Source of the DNA: CAZUMH01 sp964621645
GTDB taxonomy: Bacteria; Zhuqueibacterota; QNDG01; JAGLOF01
Assembly: GCA_964621645.1 (NCBI GenBank)
Contig: CAZUMH010000033.1
Span: 1 to 31,557 of the forward strand
Direction: 5' to 3'
Length of the DNA stretch: 31,557 nucleotides
The number at the start of each line of letters is the position of its first letter. The stretch's first letter is position 1. A model generated the notes under the pieces. It was not told the DNA's origin, searched no databases, and saw nothing but the letters and a program-made list of their open reading frames with translations. Shown piece after piece: positions 7,558 through 15,615 of the stretch. The position numbers were made by a program, and so were the translations under genes.

Positions 7558-9375
7558 ATGAAAGCAAAATGTCTTATCATTCTGATCACGCTGGTATATC
7601 TATGCTTTGGGACTCAATGCGGCTCATCGCCAAAACCATCTCTTGAGGTTGCGCTGCAGCAAGCTCTGGATGCATCCATTCAGAACACTGAGGCCGTGGG
7701 AGTTTCTGCCGCAGTGATCCTGCCCGACGGCAGGCTTTGGACAGGAGTGAGCGGAATATCTCATGAAGACACACCGGTGACCGCCGACATGCTGTTCGAT
7801 ATCGGAAGCACTGAAAAGAATTTTCAAGCCGCGCTGTGTCTGATGCTGGCGGAAGAAGGATCGCTCTCCCTGGATGATCCGCTGGAAAAGTGGATCCCCT
7901 CCTGCCCGAATATCGACGGCAGGGTAACCATCCGGCAGCTGCTCAATATGACAAGCGGGTTTGATAAAATAGTGGATGATGCCAACTCGCCCTGGAGAAT
8001 CGGCTATACAAACATCGATTTTACAAAAATATGGACCTGGGATGATATTCAGCGCGCGTTCATATCGACTCCCAATTTTGAACCCGGGACAAAAGTCGAA
8101 TATTCAACGACTAATTATATCCTTTTAAAGCAGGTCATCGAAACGGTGACCCGGAAACCGCAGATTGAGGTGTTTGAGGATCGGATTCTCAAACCAAATC
8201 ACTTGAACCACACCCTGGCGCGCTTCTTTGAGCCGATTCCCGACACCCTGGTTATCGCCCACGGCTGGTGCGACATCGATCCAGACGATGACCCGGAGGA
8301 TATCACCTCCGGATATTCGCTGAACTGGCTGGCATCGATTTCCCCCATGCTTGTCTACTCTACCGCAGAGGACATGGTACGCTGGATCAGTGCGCTGTAT
8401 CATGAAAAGAGGGTCCTTGGCGATGATTTTTTAAAGGAGATGCTGACATTCTCCGGACCGGTTATGGATGAGCCCATGATGTATGGATATGGACTCGGTA
8501 CGGTGGATATCAACCTGGGGGCGATTTTACCGAAATGGGAAGGCGTACGCACTATCGGACATCTCGGCTCTCAGTTCGGGTATTCCGCCTTTGCCGTCTA
8601 CTTTCTGGATCTGGAGACATCGGTTGTTTTGCTGTTCAATCGGGGGTGTGACAACGCGACCAACCAGGCGATCGGTACGGTTGCCGATGCTTTCTTTAAG
8701 GTGCTCTTCACCCATCTGGGTGTGAAGGAGTCCCGGCAGAAGGACAGTATTTCGGATATGCGGAAAGAACTGGAACGTTCTCCCGACGATGTACACCTGA
8801 TGTACCGCCTGGCCCGGAAGTATCAGGAAATGAACGAGGATTATGACGCCTCCCTGATCTATGAAAAAATTCTTCAGGAGGACCCCGATGATCGTTTCGG
8901 GTATAAAGCAGACGCTCTTTTCTGGAATGCGTCCTACGACGGTGTCATCCACCATAAACCGGAGAAACTGATTGCCTTCATCGCCGGGCATCCGGATTAC
9001 AAAGATATACAGGATGCTTACCGCTGGCTGGTTAAAACGTATCAGAGAAGGAACGAAATGGATAAGGCAGTCCGGGTTTATCATGATGCGTTGAGCGTAT
9101 TTGCAAAGAATGCGGAATTTTACAATCATTATGCCTGGTGGGTGTATGAGAATAAGGTAGATGATGAATATCAAACAGCCATAACATACGCCCGGGAGGC
9201 CGTAGATCTGGAGCCGGAAGCCTATTATATCTGGGATACACTGGCCCAGCTTTACAAGGTACATGGTGACCAGAAGAAAGCAGTGGAAGCCTCTGAAAAG
9301 GCGGTGAGTCTGGCACCGGAGGACCAGCGGGCTGATTATGAACAATCCTTGAACAGGATCATAAAAGGGAAATGA
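7558..9375 (+). CDS. Beta-lactamase-fold serine hydrolase (class C/PBP4* type) with C-terminal TPR domain
   Basis: The 605-residue exported protein has a signal segment at residues 1-20 and a cysteine at 21 (FGTQCGSS) that may be a non-canonical lipobox. Residues ~30-385 are the beta-lactamase/D-alanyl-D-alanine carboxypeptidase-like domain. The nucleophile motif SxxK is S84-T-E-K87, and the third motif is H335-L-G337 (TIGHLGSQFGY). The second motif, normally YxN, reads Y182-S-T184, so the asparagine is replaced by threonine although an asparagine sits two residues later. Residues ~390-600 are tetratricopeptide repeats (for example DVHLMYRLARKYQEMNEDYD and AYYIWDTLAQLYKVHGDQKK). Family members act as peptidoglycan peptidases, esterases or small-amide hydrolases. 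Substrate cannot be told from sequence, and resistance should not be assumed. AAAGGAG lies just upstream of the ATG. Co-transcription with the upstream tetR gene is likely. Confidence 0.9.
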   Translation: MKAKCLIILITLVYLCFGTQCGSSPKPSLEVALQQALDASIQNTEAVGVSAAVILPDGRLWTGVSGISHEDTPVTADMLFDIGSTEKNFQAALCLMLAEEGSLSLDDPLEKWIPSCPNIDGRVTIRQLLNMTSGFDKIVDDANSPWRIGYTNIDFTKIWTWDDIQRAFISTPNFEPGTKVEYSTTNYILLKQVIETVTRKPQIEVFEDRILKPNHLNHTLARFFEPIPDTLVIAHGWCDIDPDDDPEDITSGYSLNWLASISPMLVYSTAEDMVRWISALYHEKRVLGDDFLKEMLTFSGPVMDEPMMYGYGLGTVDINLGAILPKWEGVRTIGHLGSQFGYSAFAVYFLDLETSVVLLFNRGCDNATNQAIGTVADAFFKVLFTHLGVKESRQKDSISDMRKELERSPDDVHLMYRLARKYQEMNEDYDASLIYEKILQEDPDDRFGYKADALFWNASYDGVIHHKPEKLIAFIAGHPDYKDIQDAYRWLVKTYQRRNEMDKAVRVYHDALSVFAKNAEFYNHYAWWVYENKVDDEYQTAITYAREAVDLEPEAYYIWDTLAQLYKVHGDQKKAVEASEKAVSLAPEDQRADYEQSLNRIIKGK

Positions 9376-9451
9376 CTGCCACTCCTGCCACGCAGAAACC
9401 GGGTATGAGTATTCCGGGTCAGGATGATACACCCGGGCCAGTAACTCACGG

Positions 9452-10672
9452 TCAGCGGGTTGTCTCCCGCTTTCGGCGACGCCCTCCCATCACTTGTCTT
9501 AGAATAAACATAAGCGGCCCGGTGGTCAGCCTTCCTTCAAATTCCTTCCGGACCTTTTTCAGCTCATTGGGGATATCGATACTCTGCGGGCAGTGTTCCA
9601 GGCACTTGCCGCACTCCACGCACTGGCTGGCCAACGCCGCTCGCTTTTCCTGGACGCCGCTCAGCTGAAGGAGATAGATAATCCTGCTCATAAAATCCTG
9701 TTTGAAAAGATATTTGTTGTTATAAAAATGAAAACAGGAGGGGATATCAACGTTTTGAGGGCAGGGCATACAGTACTGGCAGGCGGTACAGGGGACCTGC
9801 ATCAGGCTGCGAAATGCCGCGGCCGCCTCATCGACGGTTTTCAGCTCCTTGTTACTCAAAGAATTGATTTCCGCTGTGCCGGCGAGACGAACGTTCTCGT
9901 CGATCTGGGCTTTATCATTCATGCCGGACAGTACCGTGATCACGCCGGGGTGGTTCCAGACCCAACGCAAGGCCCAGGCAGCGTTTGTTCGATCCGGATC
10001 GGCGCTCTTATAAATTTTCTCGACTGCATCAGGCAGTTTTCCCGCAAGCGATCCGCCCCGCAACGGTTCCATGATGATAACGCCGACACCTTTGGAATGC
10101 GCATACTCGAGCCCTTCGATGCCAGCCTGGAAGTGCTTGTCCAGGATGTTAAACTGGATCTGGCAGAAATCCCAGTCATAATCGTCGATGATCCTCTTGA
10201 AAGCCTCCCGGGCCCCGTGAAAAGAGAAGCCGATGTTCACAATATGGCCCTTTGCCTGCGCCTCCCTGATGAAATCAACGACACCACGCTCTTTGGCTTT
10301 CTTCCAGGATTGGAAATCCAAGGCATGGATAAGATAATAGTCGATAATTTCTAAATCCAGACGGCCCAGCTGTTCGTTCAGATAGTGATCCATATCTTCT
10401 TGCGTCTTGCAGAGCCAGTGGGGCAGTTTATCAGCGATTTTGACCTTCTTTCGGTAACCGTTCTTCAGCGCCTTCCCCAGCGCCACCTCACTTTTACCAT
10501 TATGATAGGTCCAGGCTGTATCCAGGTAATTGATTCCATTATTGATGGCATAGCGTATTTGTGCAACAGCCTCTTGTTCATTCACACTCATCCGCCCGCC
10601 CGGGAGCCGCATACATCCGAATCCGAGGATTGACAGTTTGTCACCGGTTTTTGGCATTTCTCTGTAAAGCAT
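9452..10672 (-). CDS. Aldo/keto reductase with C-terminal 2x[4Fe-4S] ferredoxin-like domain
   Basis: The 406-residue protein starts with an AKR TIM-barrel (residues ~1-285). The catalytic tetrad is visible as D51, Y56 (DTAWTYHNG), K82 (IADKLP) and H116 (YYLIHAL). The C-terminal extension (residues ~290-380) carries two cysteine clusters, C295/C298/C301/C304 (CTACQYCMPCP) and C351/C354/C357/C361 (CVECGKCLEHCP), each suited to a 4Fe-4S cluster. This is the COG1453-type oxidoreductase common in anaerobes, presumably linking ferredoxin-type electrons to a carbonyl substrate that is unknown. AAAGGA precedes the ATG at a proper distance. The gene stands alone on the reverse strand and converges with the serine hydrolase gene, with 76 bases between their stops. 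Confidence 0.93.
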   Translation of the reverse strand: MLYREMPKTGDKLSILGFGCMRLPGGRMSVNEQEAVAQIRYAINNGINYLDTAWTYHNGKSEVALGKALKNGYRKKVKIADKLPHWLCKTQEDMDHYLNEQLGRLDLEIIDYYLIHALDFQSWKKAKERGVVDFIREAQAKGHIVNIGFSFHGAREAFKRIIDDYDWDFCQIQFNILDKHFQAGIEGLEYAHSKGVGVIIMEPLRGGSLAGKLPDAVEKIYKSADPDRTNAAWALRWVWNHPGVITVLSGMNDKAQIDENVRLAGTAEINSLSNKELKTVDEAAAAFRSLMQVPCTACQYCMPCPQNVDIPSCFHFYNNKYLFKQDFMSRIIYLLQLSGVQEKRAALASQCVECGKCLEHCPQSIDIPNELKKVRKEFEGRLTTGPLMFILRQVMGGRRRKRETTR

Positions 10673-10823
10673 ACTCGCATCCTTTAGATTAATTGGTCAG
10701 GGTTGTATCTCCCCAGCAGGTATCAGGATGGGGATATTCTGGTTCATTTTTACTCTTTCAGCAGCAGTCCTAAAGATCTTTTTAAACAAATGAATGTTCA
10801 TGTAATAATAAAGATAAAAATTT

Positions 10824-11280
10824 TTACCGCTTTATGGTGCCCCAGGCCAGATCGAAGGCCTTTTCTATATCCGCTTTGCTTCCGGAAAACTGATACAGAT
10901 CCGATTATTAGCCAGGGGATACACCGGATAGCCGTATTGATATCCATATCGACATCCTTGATGATCTTTTCTGCTATACCCCGCTGAATGACCTGCCGGA
11001 TGGGCATAAGCATTTTACCGATCTCTTCCGTATCCACCAGGCCTGTTTACGGAGAATTGGCAAACTGTTCCGCAAATTGGAAGTCGGCTCGATTCCCTGA
11101 GATGTATTGGAACAGATTAACCCAGACCCTTATTAATATATCCCGAATCGGCAGGATGTCGTCGAAATCACTGATCATGGCCCGAACAATGCCACTTTTG
11201 ATGGACATATAGGTAGAGACGAAAAGATCTTCTTTATTTTTAAAGAGGACAACAAACATGGTCGTTCACAGTGCTGTCAT
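10824..11280 (-). pseudogene. Decayed TetR-family regulator gene (helix-turn-helix deleted, nonsense codon and frameshift)
   Basis: Read on the reverse strand, AAGGAG and an ATG at 11278-11280 survive and are followed in frame by three codons and a TGA. In the same frame the sequence resumes as TetR-like FKNKEDLFVSTYMSIKSGIVRAM and continues to EQFANSP, where a TAA stop (11047-11049) interrupts. The same frame then reads TGLVDTEEIGKMLMPIRQVI up to IIGS. The proper C-terminus, LYQFSGSKADIEKAFDLAWG then TIKR and a stop at 10824-10826, lies in another frame, so there is also a frameshift near 10890-10905. The helix-turn-helix, about 45 codons, is missing between the start and FKNKED. At 457 bases it is short for a TetR gene (about 590-600). 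It is therefore not expected to make a functional regulator. It is not a fragment of the intact tetR at 6890, whose sequence differs. Confidence 0.85.
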
Positions 11281-11420
11281 GACGTACTCCTTCTAAAATG
11301 TAATCATTGGAATATTTTCTATGTACGCATCGGGAGGTATTTTGTTTAGATCAATCACCCGTTTTTACCTACTACACTTATTAAACCCCATCGGATAACA
11401 AATTACTGTCCTTCTCATCC

Positions 11421-11456
11421 CTGAGTGTCAAGCCGGACTGTTTGGCAAGCACTCAG
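11421..11456. repeat. Interrupted hairpin
   Basis: CTGAGTG (11421-11427) pairs with CACTCAG (11450-11456), and an inner GCC/GGC pair (11432-11434 and 11444-11446) closes a 9-base loop. No T run follows on either strand. It lies upstream of the phosphate transporter promoter. Its function is unknown. The remainder of 11281-11490 shows nothing recognisable. Confidence 0.4.
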
Positions 11457-11490
11457 AAACTCATCTCATTATTTCGGATGATCCTTCAAT

Positions 11491-11507
11491 AATTGTTTAA
11501 AACAATT
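11491..11507. promoter_or_regulatory. Perfect palindrome, candidate operator of the phosphate transporter gene
   Basis: AATTGTTTAAAACAATT is a perfect 8+1+8 palindrome whose last base is the first base of the -35 box of the promoter at 11507-11535. A protein bound here would touch the -35 region, so repression or class II activation is plausible. The binding protein is unknown, and the site does not look like an E. coli Pho box. Confidence 0.5.
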
Positions 11508-11535
11508 TGACAATAACCGCCGTTGTGCTTATTAT
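11507..11535 (+). promoter_or_regulatory. Near-consensus sigma70-type promoter of the PiT transporter gene
   Basis: A perfect TTGACA (11507-11512), a 17-base spacer and TATTAT (11530-11535) give one of the best promoter matches in the window. The predicted start, about 11542, leaves a short leader of about 24 bases before the ATG at 11566, which is preceded by AAAGGGA. Confidence 0.7.
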
Positions 11536-11565
11536 AAAACACCTCAACAATACAAAGGGATTGAT

Positions 11566-13821
11566 ATGGGCCCTGATCTTTATCTTTACGCGGTGATAAT
11601 TCTGGTCATTTTCGCCATTTCCGACCTGATCGTCGGAGTAAGCAACGATGCCGTGAACTTTCTCAACTCCGCCATCGGTTCCCGGGTATCCACCAGGCAG
11701 GTCATCTTGATCCTGGCCGGATTGGGAATCCTTACCGGTGTCATTTTCTCCAGCGGTATGATGGAGGTGGCCCGCAAAGGAATATTCCACCCGCAATTTT
11801 TCACCATGCCTGAACTGCTCGTCATTTTTCTGGCGGTCATGTTTACTGACATCATCCTTCTGGATTCCTTCAACACCTACGGCCTGCCCACTTCCACGAC
11901 AGTATCGATCGTATTCGAGCTGCTGGGCGGAGCCGTTGCTGTCTCCATCCTGAAGATCACCTCTGAGCAGGGCAGCCTTGCGGATGTTTCCAATTTTATC
12001 AACTCCGGGCGGGCCCTGGTAATTATTTTCGGTATTCTCCTTTCCGTACTGGTGGCCTTTGTCTGCGGAGCCGTCGCTCAGTTTCTCAGCAGGCTTCTCT
12101 TTACTTTCGATTATCTGAAAAAGATAAAACGCTATGGCGCCCTCTGGGGCGGTATCGCCCTGGCCTTTATCACTTATTTTATTCTGATTAAAGGCGCCAA
12201 GGGAGCTTCTTTCATCACTCCCGAAAGTCTGCATTGGATTCAAACCCACACCCTGACCATGCTCGCTGCCATCTTCGCGTTCTCGACCGTCATTCTGGAA
12301 ATTCTCATCCTTTTAAAAATAAATATTTTCAAGCCCATCGTTCTCATCGGCACCTTCGCTCTGGCCATGGCTTTCGCCGCCAACGATCTGGTCAATTTCA
12401 TCGGCGTTCCTGTGGCGGGTCTGCATGCCTACACTCTGGCTGCTTCTTCGGGATCGCCGGCAACGGCAAGTATGGCGCCCTTGGCTGGCTCCGTAGCCAC
12501 CAATCCCCTCTTCCTGCTCCTGGCCGGCTTGGTCATGGTCCTGACTATTTGGCTCTCTAAAAAAGCTCGCACCGTTACCGAGACAGAAATAAGCCTGGGA
12601 GAACAGTCCGAAGAGCAGGAAAAATTCGGTTCCTCCGGTCTGGCCCGCACCGTTGTCAAAATGTCTATCGGTTTCTTCTCGGTGGTGCGTACCCTGATGT
12701 CGCGGCCGCTGCGTTCCTGGATGATGAAAAGGCTGGATACCGGCCTCTATCATGCGGACGTTGATAAAAGCGGTAAACCGTCATTCGATCTGCTGCGTGC
12801 CTCGGTTAACATGATGGTGGCCAGCGCTGTTATCTCCTACGCCACCTCTCAGAAACTTCCTCTTTCCACCACCTACGTCACCTTTATGGTAGCCATGGGC
12901 TCTTCCTTCGCCGATCTGGCCTGGGGCAGAGAAACAGCTGTGTACCGCATCACCGGGGTTCTGACCGTGATCAGCGGCTGGTTCTTTACCGCCTTCTCTG
13001 CTCTGCTTATCTCCGGAGTCATCGCTACCATCATCTTCTACTCCAAAGCCTACGGAGTAATGGGATTGCTGGTGCTGGTAGTCATTCTGTTGGTGAAGAA
13101 CCATATCAAGCACGCTGAACGGGAAAAACGCAAGGATATGGATCAGATTTTCAACCTGAAAAAGGTGACCGATGTAAACAGTACTATTACAACAACTTAC
13201 CAACAAATGGGTCTATTTATTCAGGAAATAAAGAACTCTCTGAACCAATCACTTGAAGGATTATTTAAGCAGAACGAGTATATCCTGGGTGCGGAAGCAA
13301 AAAAAGCGGATTCCATCCAGCGCTGGTCCAACATCATCATCGCCAATATATTCAAGACTGTGCGGGCGCTCCCCGATGAAAACCGGGTCTTCTCCTACAA
13401 ATACGGCCAGACTATTCGCCGCCTCCAGAAACTGTCTGACGGTCAGCGGGATATCGCCTGCCGTGCTTACGAGCACGTCCGCAATCACCACAGAGGCCTG
13501 CTGGAAAACCAGATTGAGGATCTGCAACAAGTTCGGGAACTGATTAACGGCATTCTGGAAGATACCGTCCATTCTCTCAAGGAGGGGCATCTGGAGCGGC
13601 ATAAAACCATAATCCGGAAAGACTCTGAACTGCGCAAAATGGCCGCGAAACTGAACGAACGACAAGTCGAAAGGCTCCGATCGAAGGAATCCAAAACCAG
13701 ACTGACCATCCTCTACTATGCCATGATCGGAAATGCCATGATGATTTCCAAACAGTGCCAGGAACTGATGAAAATATTTTCCGAGAGTTTTTCGGGGGTT
13801 AATACTGGAATAAAGAGATAA
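11566..13821 (+). CDS. PiT-family inorganic phosphate transporter with C-terminal PhoU-like domain
   Basis: The 751-residue protein carries both duplicated PiT signatures: GVSNDAVNFLNSAIGS with GLPTSTTVSIVFE in the first half, and FAANDLVNFIGVPVAG with LPLSTTYVTFMVAMGSS later. Hydrophobic segments to about residue 520 fit a multi-span inner-membrane phosphate:cation symporter. Residues ~525-745 are highly charged and helical (DQIFNLKKVTDVNSTITTTY..., DGQRDIACRAYEHVRNHHRG) and look like a PhoU-type cytoplasmic domain. The usual PitA protein is about 500 residues, so this is the long fused form known from Bacteroidota and relatives. The fused domain probably senses or gates transport. The gene is monocistronic, framed by a good promoter (11507-11535) and a terminator (13857-13888). 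Confidence 0.93.
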   Translation: MGPDLYLYAVIILVIFAISDLIVGVSNDAVNFLNSAIGSRVSTRQVILILAGLGILTGVIFSSGMMEVARKGIFHPQFFTMPELLVIFLAVMFTDIILLDSFNTYGLPTSTTVSIVFELLGGAVAVSILKITSEQGSLADVSNFINSGRALVIIFGILLSVLVAFVCGAVAQFLSRLLFTFDYLKKIKRYGALWGGIALAFITYFILIKGAKGASFITPESLHWIQTHTLTMLAAIFAFSTVILEILILLKINIFKPIVLIGTFALAMAFAANDLVNFIGVPVAGLHAYTLAASSGSPATASMAPLAGSVATNPLFLLLAGLVMVLTIWLSKKARTVTETEISLGEQSEEQEKFGSSGLARTVVKMSIGFFSVVRTLMSRPLRSWMMKRLDTGLYHADVDKSGKPSFDLLRASVNMMVASAVISYATSQKLPLSTTYVTFMVAMGSSFADLAWGRETAVYRITGVLTVISGWFFTAFSALLISGVIATIIFYSKAYGVMGLLVLVVILLVKNHIKHAEREKRKDMDQIFNLKKVTDVNSTITTTYQQMGLFIQEIKNSLNQSLEGLFKQNEYILGAEAKKADSIQRWSNIIIANIFKTVRALPDENRVFSYKYGQTIRRLQKLSDGQRDIACRAYEHVRNHHRGLLENQIEDLQQVRELINGILEDTVHSLKEGHLERHKTIIRKDSELRKMAAKLNERQVERLRSKESKTRLTILYYAMIGNAMMISKQCQELMKIFSESFSGVNTGIKR

Positions 13822-13856
13822 TTCAGCTTCCGGATGGTAAATATCCTTTGCAACTT

Positions 13857-13888
13857 CATCCCCCGGACCTGCCTGGGGGATGATTTTT
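13857..13888 (+). terminator. Rho-independent terminator of the PiT gene
   Basis: An 8-bp stem, CATCCCCC (13857-13864) with GGGGGATG (13875-13882), encloses a 10-base loop and is followed by ATTTTTTA. The T run is on the plus strand, so it serves the phosphate transporter and not the convergent reverse-strand gene. Confidence 0.85.
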
Positions 13889-13904
13889 TATGGGATGCCC
13901 GCCT

Positions 13905-15047
13905 TCACTCATCGATCAGCACCCGGTACCGCCGCACCTGGGGGAAGGGATCGCTGACAACCGTATACACCCGGCCGCTTCTGTCGATATGATGTATTAA
14001 GCCTATCTCCGGAATGGATCCCTCTCCGTAGAGGGAATAGAGCAATTCATCCTCATTACTGAAAAGATCGATCATGTTCTTGTAGATCAATTCCTCGGCT
14101 GTCCCATTTCTCTCCTGTTTCATATGTGCATCCGGATCGCTTAGATTATCCGGCCACATGGCGCTGGCTAACTTGTAGGAACCGGAGAGACGTTTCAATG
14201 GTTTTAAGTCACAATATCCTCTTATGCCCCTGGAGTTCCCTTCAATGAGAATACCGGGCCGTACTATTTTATCGAAATCACGTATCACCCTTCTCCGCAA
14301 ATTGCCGCGGATATCATAGTAGGAAACCACATAGCCCTGGATATTGGCTGCCACGATGAAAGAGTCCAGCACTGAGACATAGGGGGATGTGCCGATACCT
14401 TCGGGAATCGTGATCCCAATATCTTCCTCGATCGTGAAAGTGCCGGCCAGGGACAGGGTATCTCCCATTCTGATGGTATAAATCTGTTCGGCTGTTCCTC
14501 TTTTCCACTCCACACCAACGAGAAAGTTGGGCGTGATATATCCGACAATTCCGAACCTATGGATGTTAAACCTATTCAGATCGAAGGATTTTATATAATT
14601 CCCGCCAAGAGTAAAGCAGTCGATTCGATGCAACTGATTGGCAATATAGAGCCTTCCACGCCCGTTGTATACCATCCCTCTTACGAACTGAAATTCACCC
14701 GGTCCCTGTCCCTCGCGCCCGGTTTCCCAGATAAAATTCCCGGCCGAGTCGTATTTCACTATTCTGTTCGCTTTGACATCAAACAGGTATACGTTCATCT
14801 GTTCATCCGTAACGACCTGATTGATGAAGTCGAACAACTCCCGCTCGGGCTCGTTCTCCCTGCCAAATGTTTTTTCCAAAATGAACCGGAGGGGCGGTTC
14901 TTGACGCTTCTGCCAGCGACCGTCGCGGGGATTCTTCACCACCACTACCCCGTCGACAACTTCCCTCGACACGAAACCGCCGGATTTTCTCTCAGAGCAG
15001 CCGGCCAGCATGGCCAGTGCCAGGAACAGATACAAGGTGATCTTCAA
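13905..15047 (-). CDS. 6-bladed beta-propeller lipoprotein
   Basis: The 380-residue protein begins with a clear lipoprotein signal (MKITLYLFLALAMLAGC, lipobox LAGC, C17). Blade-like repeats follow (VYLFDVKANRIVKYDSAGNF, RLYIANQLHRIDCFTLGGNY, VVSYYDIRGNLRRRV). Together with the GREGQGPGEFQ motif they match the NHL-like 6-bladed propeller family that is abundant in Bacteroidota and relatives. The start is a TTG at 15045-15047, five bases after a perfect AGGAGG. The gene lies 110 bases downstream of sufE on the same strand. It may be the last gene of the ergothioneine operon or an independent unit, since the gap is long enough for a promoter. The ligand and role are unknown. Confidence 0.85.
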   Translation of the reverse strand: MKITLYLFLALAMLAGCSERKSGGFVSREVVDGVVVVKNPRDGRWQKRQEPPLRFILEKTFGRENEPERELFDFINQVVTDEQMNVYLFDVKANRIVKYDSAGNFIWETGREGQGPGEFQFVRGMVYNGRGRLYIANQLHRIDCFTLGGNYIKSFDLNRFNIHRFGIVGYITPNFLVGVEWKRGTAEQIYTIRMGDTLSLAGTFTIEEDIGITIPEGIGTSPYVSVLDSFIVAANIQGYVVSYYDIRGNLRRRVIRDFDKIVRPGILIEGNSRGIRGYCDLKPLKRLSGSYKLASAMWPDNLSDPDAHMKQERNGTAEELIYKNMIDLFSNEDELLYSLYGEGSIPEIGLIHHIDRSGRVYTVVSDPFPQVRRYRVLIDE

Positions 15048-15157
15048 AACGTCCTCCTAACGTTTAGTGAATGGATGTCATCCAATGATCGCTCAGGCTT
15101 TTCTTTGACCTCGCCCTCACTCTTTTGGGGAATAATCGGATACACCTTCTATTATTC

Positions 15158-15586
15158 TCACTTCGTCAGACTGGTATCCACCAAGTGTTCAACCAGCTGC
15201 CGCACGTGCCTGACGATGGTCCTGAGACCGGCGGCCCGCGCCGGAGAGAGATGCTGTTCCAGCCCCAACTGACGGAGAAAATATAGATCCGCGGACGCAG
15301 CCTCTTCTGGAGTCCGGTTCTGCAGTACCCGCACCAGGAGCGCCAGCATTCCCCGCAGGATGACCGAATCGCTGTCCGCCGCGAAGAGAATCCTCCCGTT
15401 CTCCAGCTTCGCTGTGATCCACACCCGGGACTGGCAGCCCGGGAGAGCGTTCCGGTCATTCTTCTGACTGTCCTCTAATCCCGGCAGTTCCTCTCCCCAG
15501 GCGACGAGGTAGTCGTACATCTCCAGCCGGCTCCCAAAGCCGGCCGTCTCCTTGATGATAGCTTCCTGTGCTTCCTGAATCGTCAT
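15158..15586 (-). CDS. sufE: SufE-family sulfur acceptor
   Basis: The 142-residue length and overall sequence match SufE/CsdE. The persulfide-carrying cysteine is C51 in ALPGCQSRVW, the same number as in E. coli SufE. The FAADSDSVILRGMLALLVRV segment is the typical SufE core. SufE takes a persulfide from the SufS active-site cysteine, stimulates the desulfurase and hands the sulfur on, classically to the SufBCD scaffold. The gene starts 29 bases after the sufS stop, with AGGAACGG upstream of its ATG, and is the fourth gene of the eanB-egtD-sufS-sufE run. No sufB, sufC or sufD lies in the window, so its sulfur may go elsewhere, possibly to the rhodanese-type EanB in the same operon. Confidence 0.92.
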   Translation of the reverse strand: MTIQEAQEAIIKETAGFGSRLEMYDYLVAWGEELPGLEDSQKNDRNALPGCQSRVWITAKLENGRILFAADSDSVILRGMLALLVRVLQNRTPEEAASADLYFLRQLGLEQHLSPARAAGLRTIVRHVRQLVEHLVDTSLTK

Positions 15587-15615
15587 AAATTTCCGTTCCT
15601 GACTTTGGAATGTAA

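Noticed and set aside
7558..9375. Antibiotic resistance beta-lactamase
   Set aside because: The YxN motif is altered and the TPR tail and family resemblance fit the broad serine hydrolase/PBP-like group; no evidence of resistance.
8527..9432. 301-codon open frame on the reverse strand
   Set aside because: It covers the TPR part of the serine hydrolase gene in antisense, has no recognisable domain and lacks a ribosome site.
9593..10354. 253-codon open frame on the plus strand
   Set aside because: It is antisense to the aldo/keto reductase, whose catalytic and cysteine motifs are complete.
11497..12249. 250-codon open frame on the reverse strand
   Set aside because: It is antisense to the unmistakable PiT transporter gene; its composition (runs of Asp, Gln, Gly, His) is that of a shadow frame.
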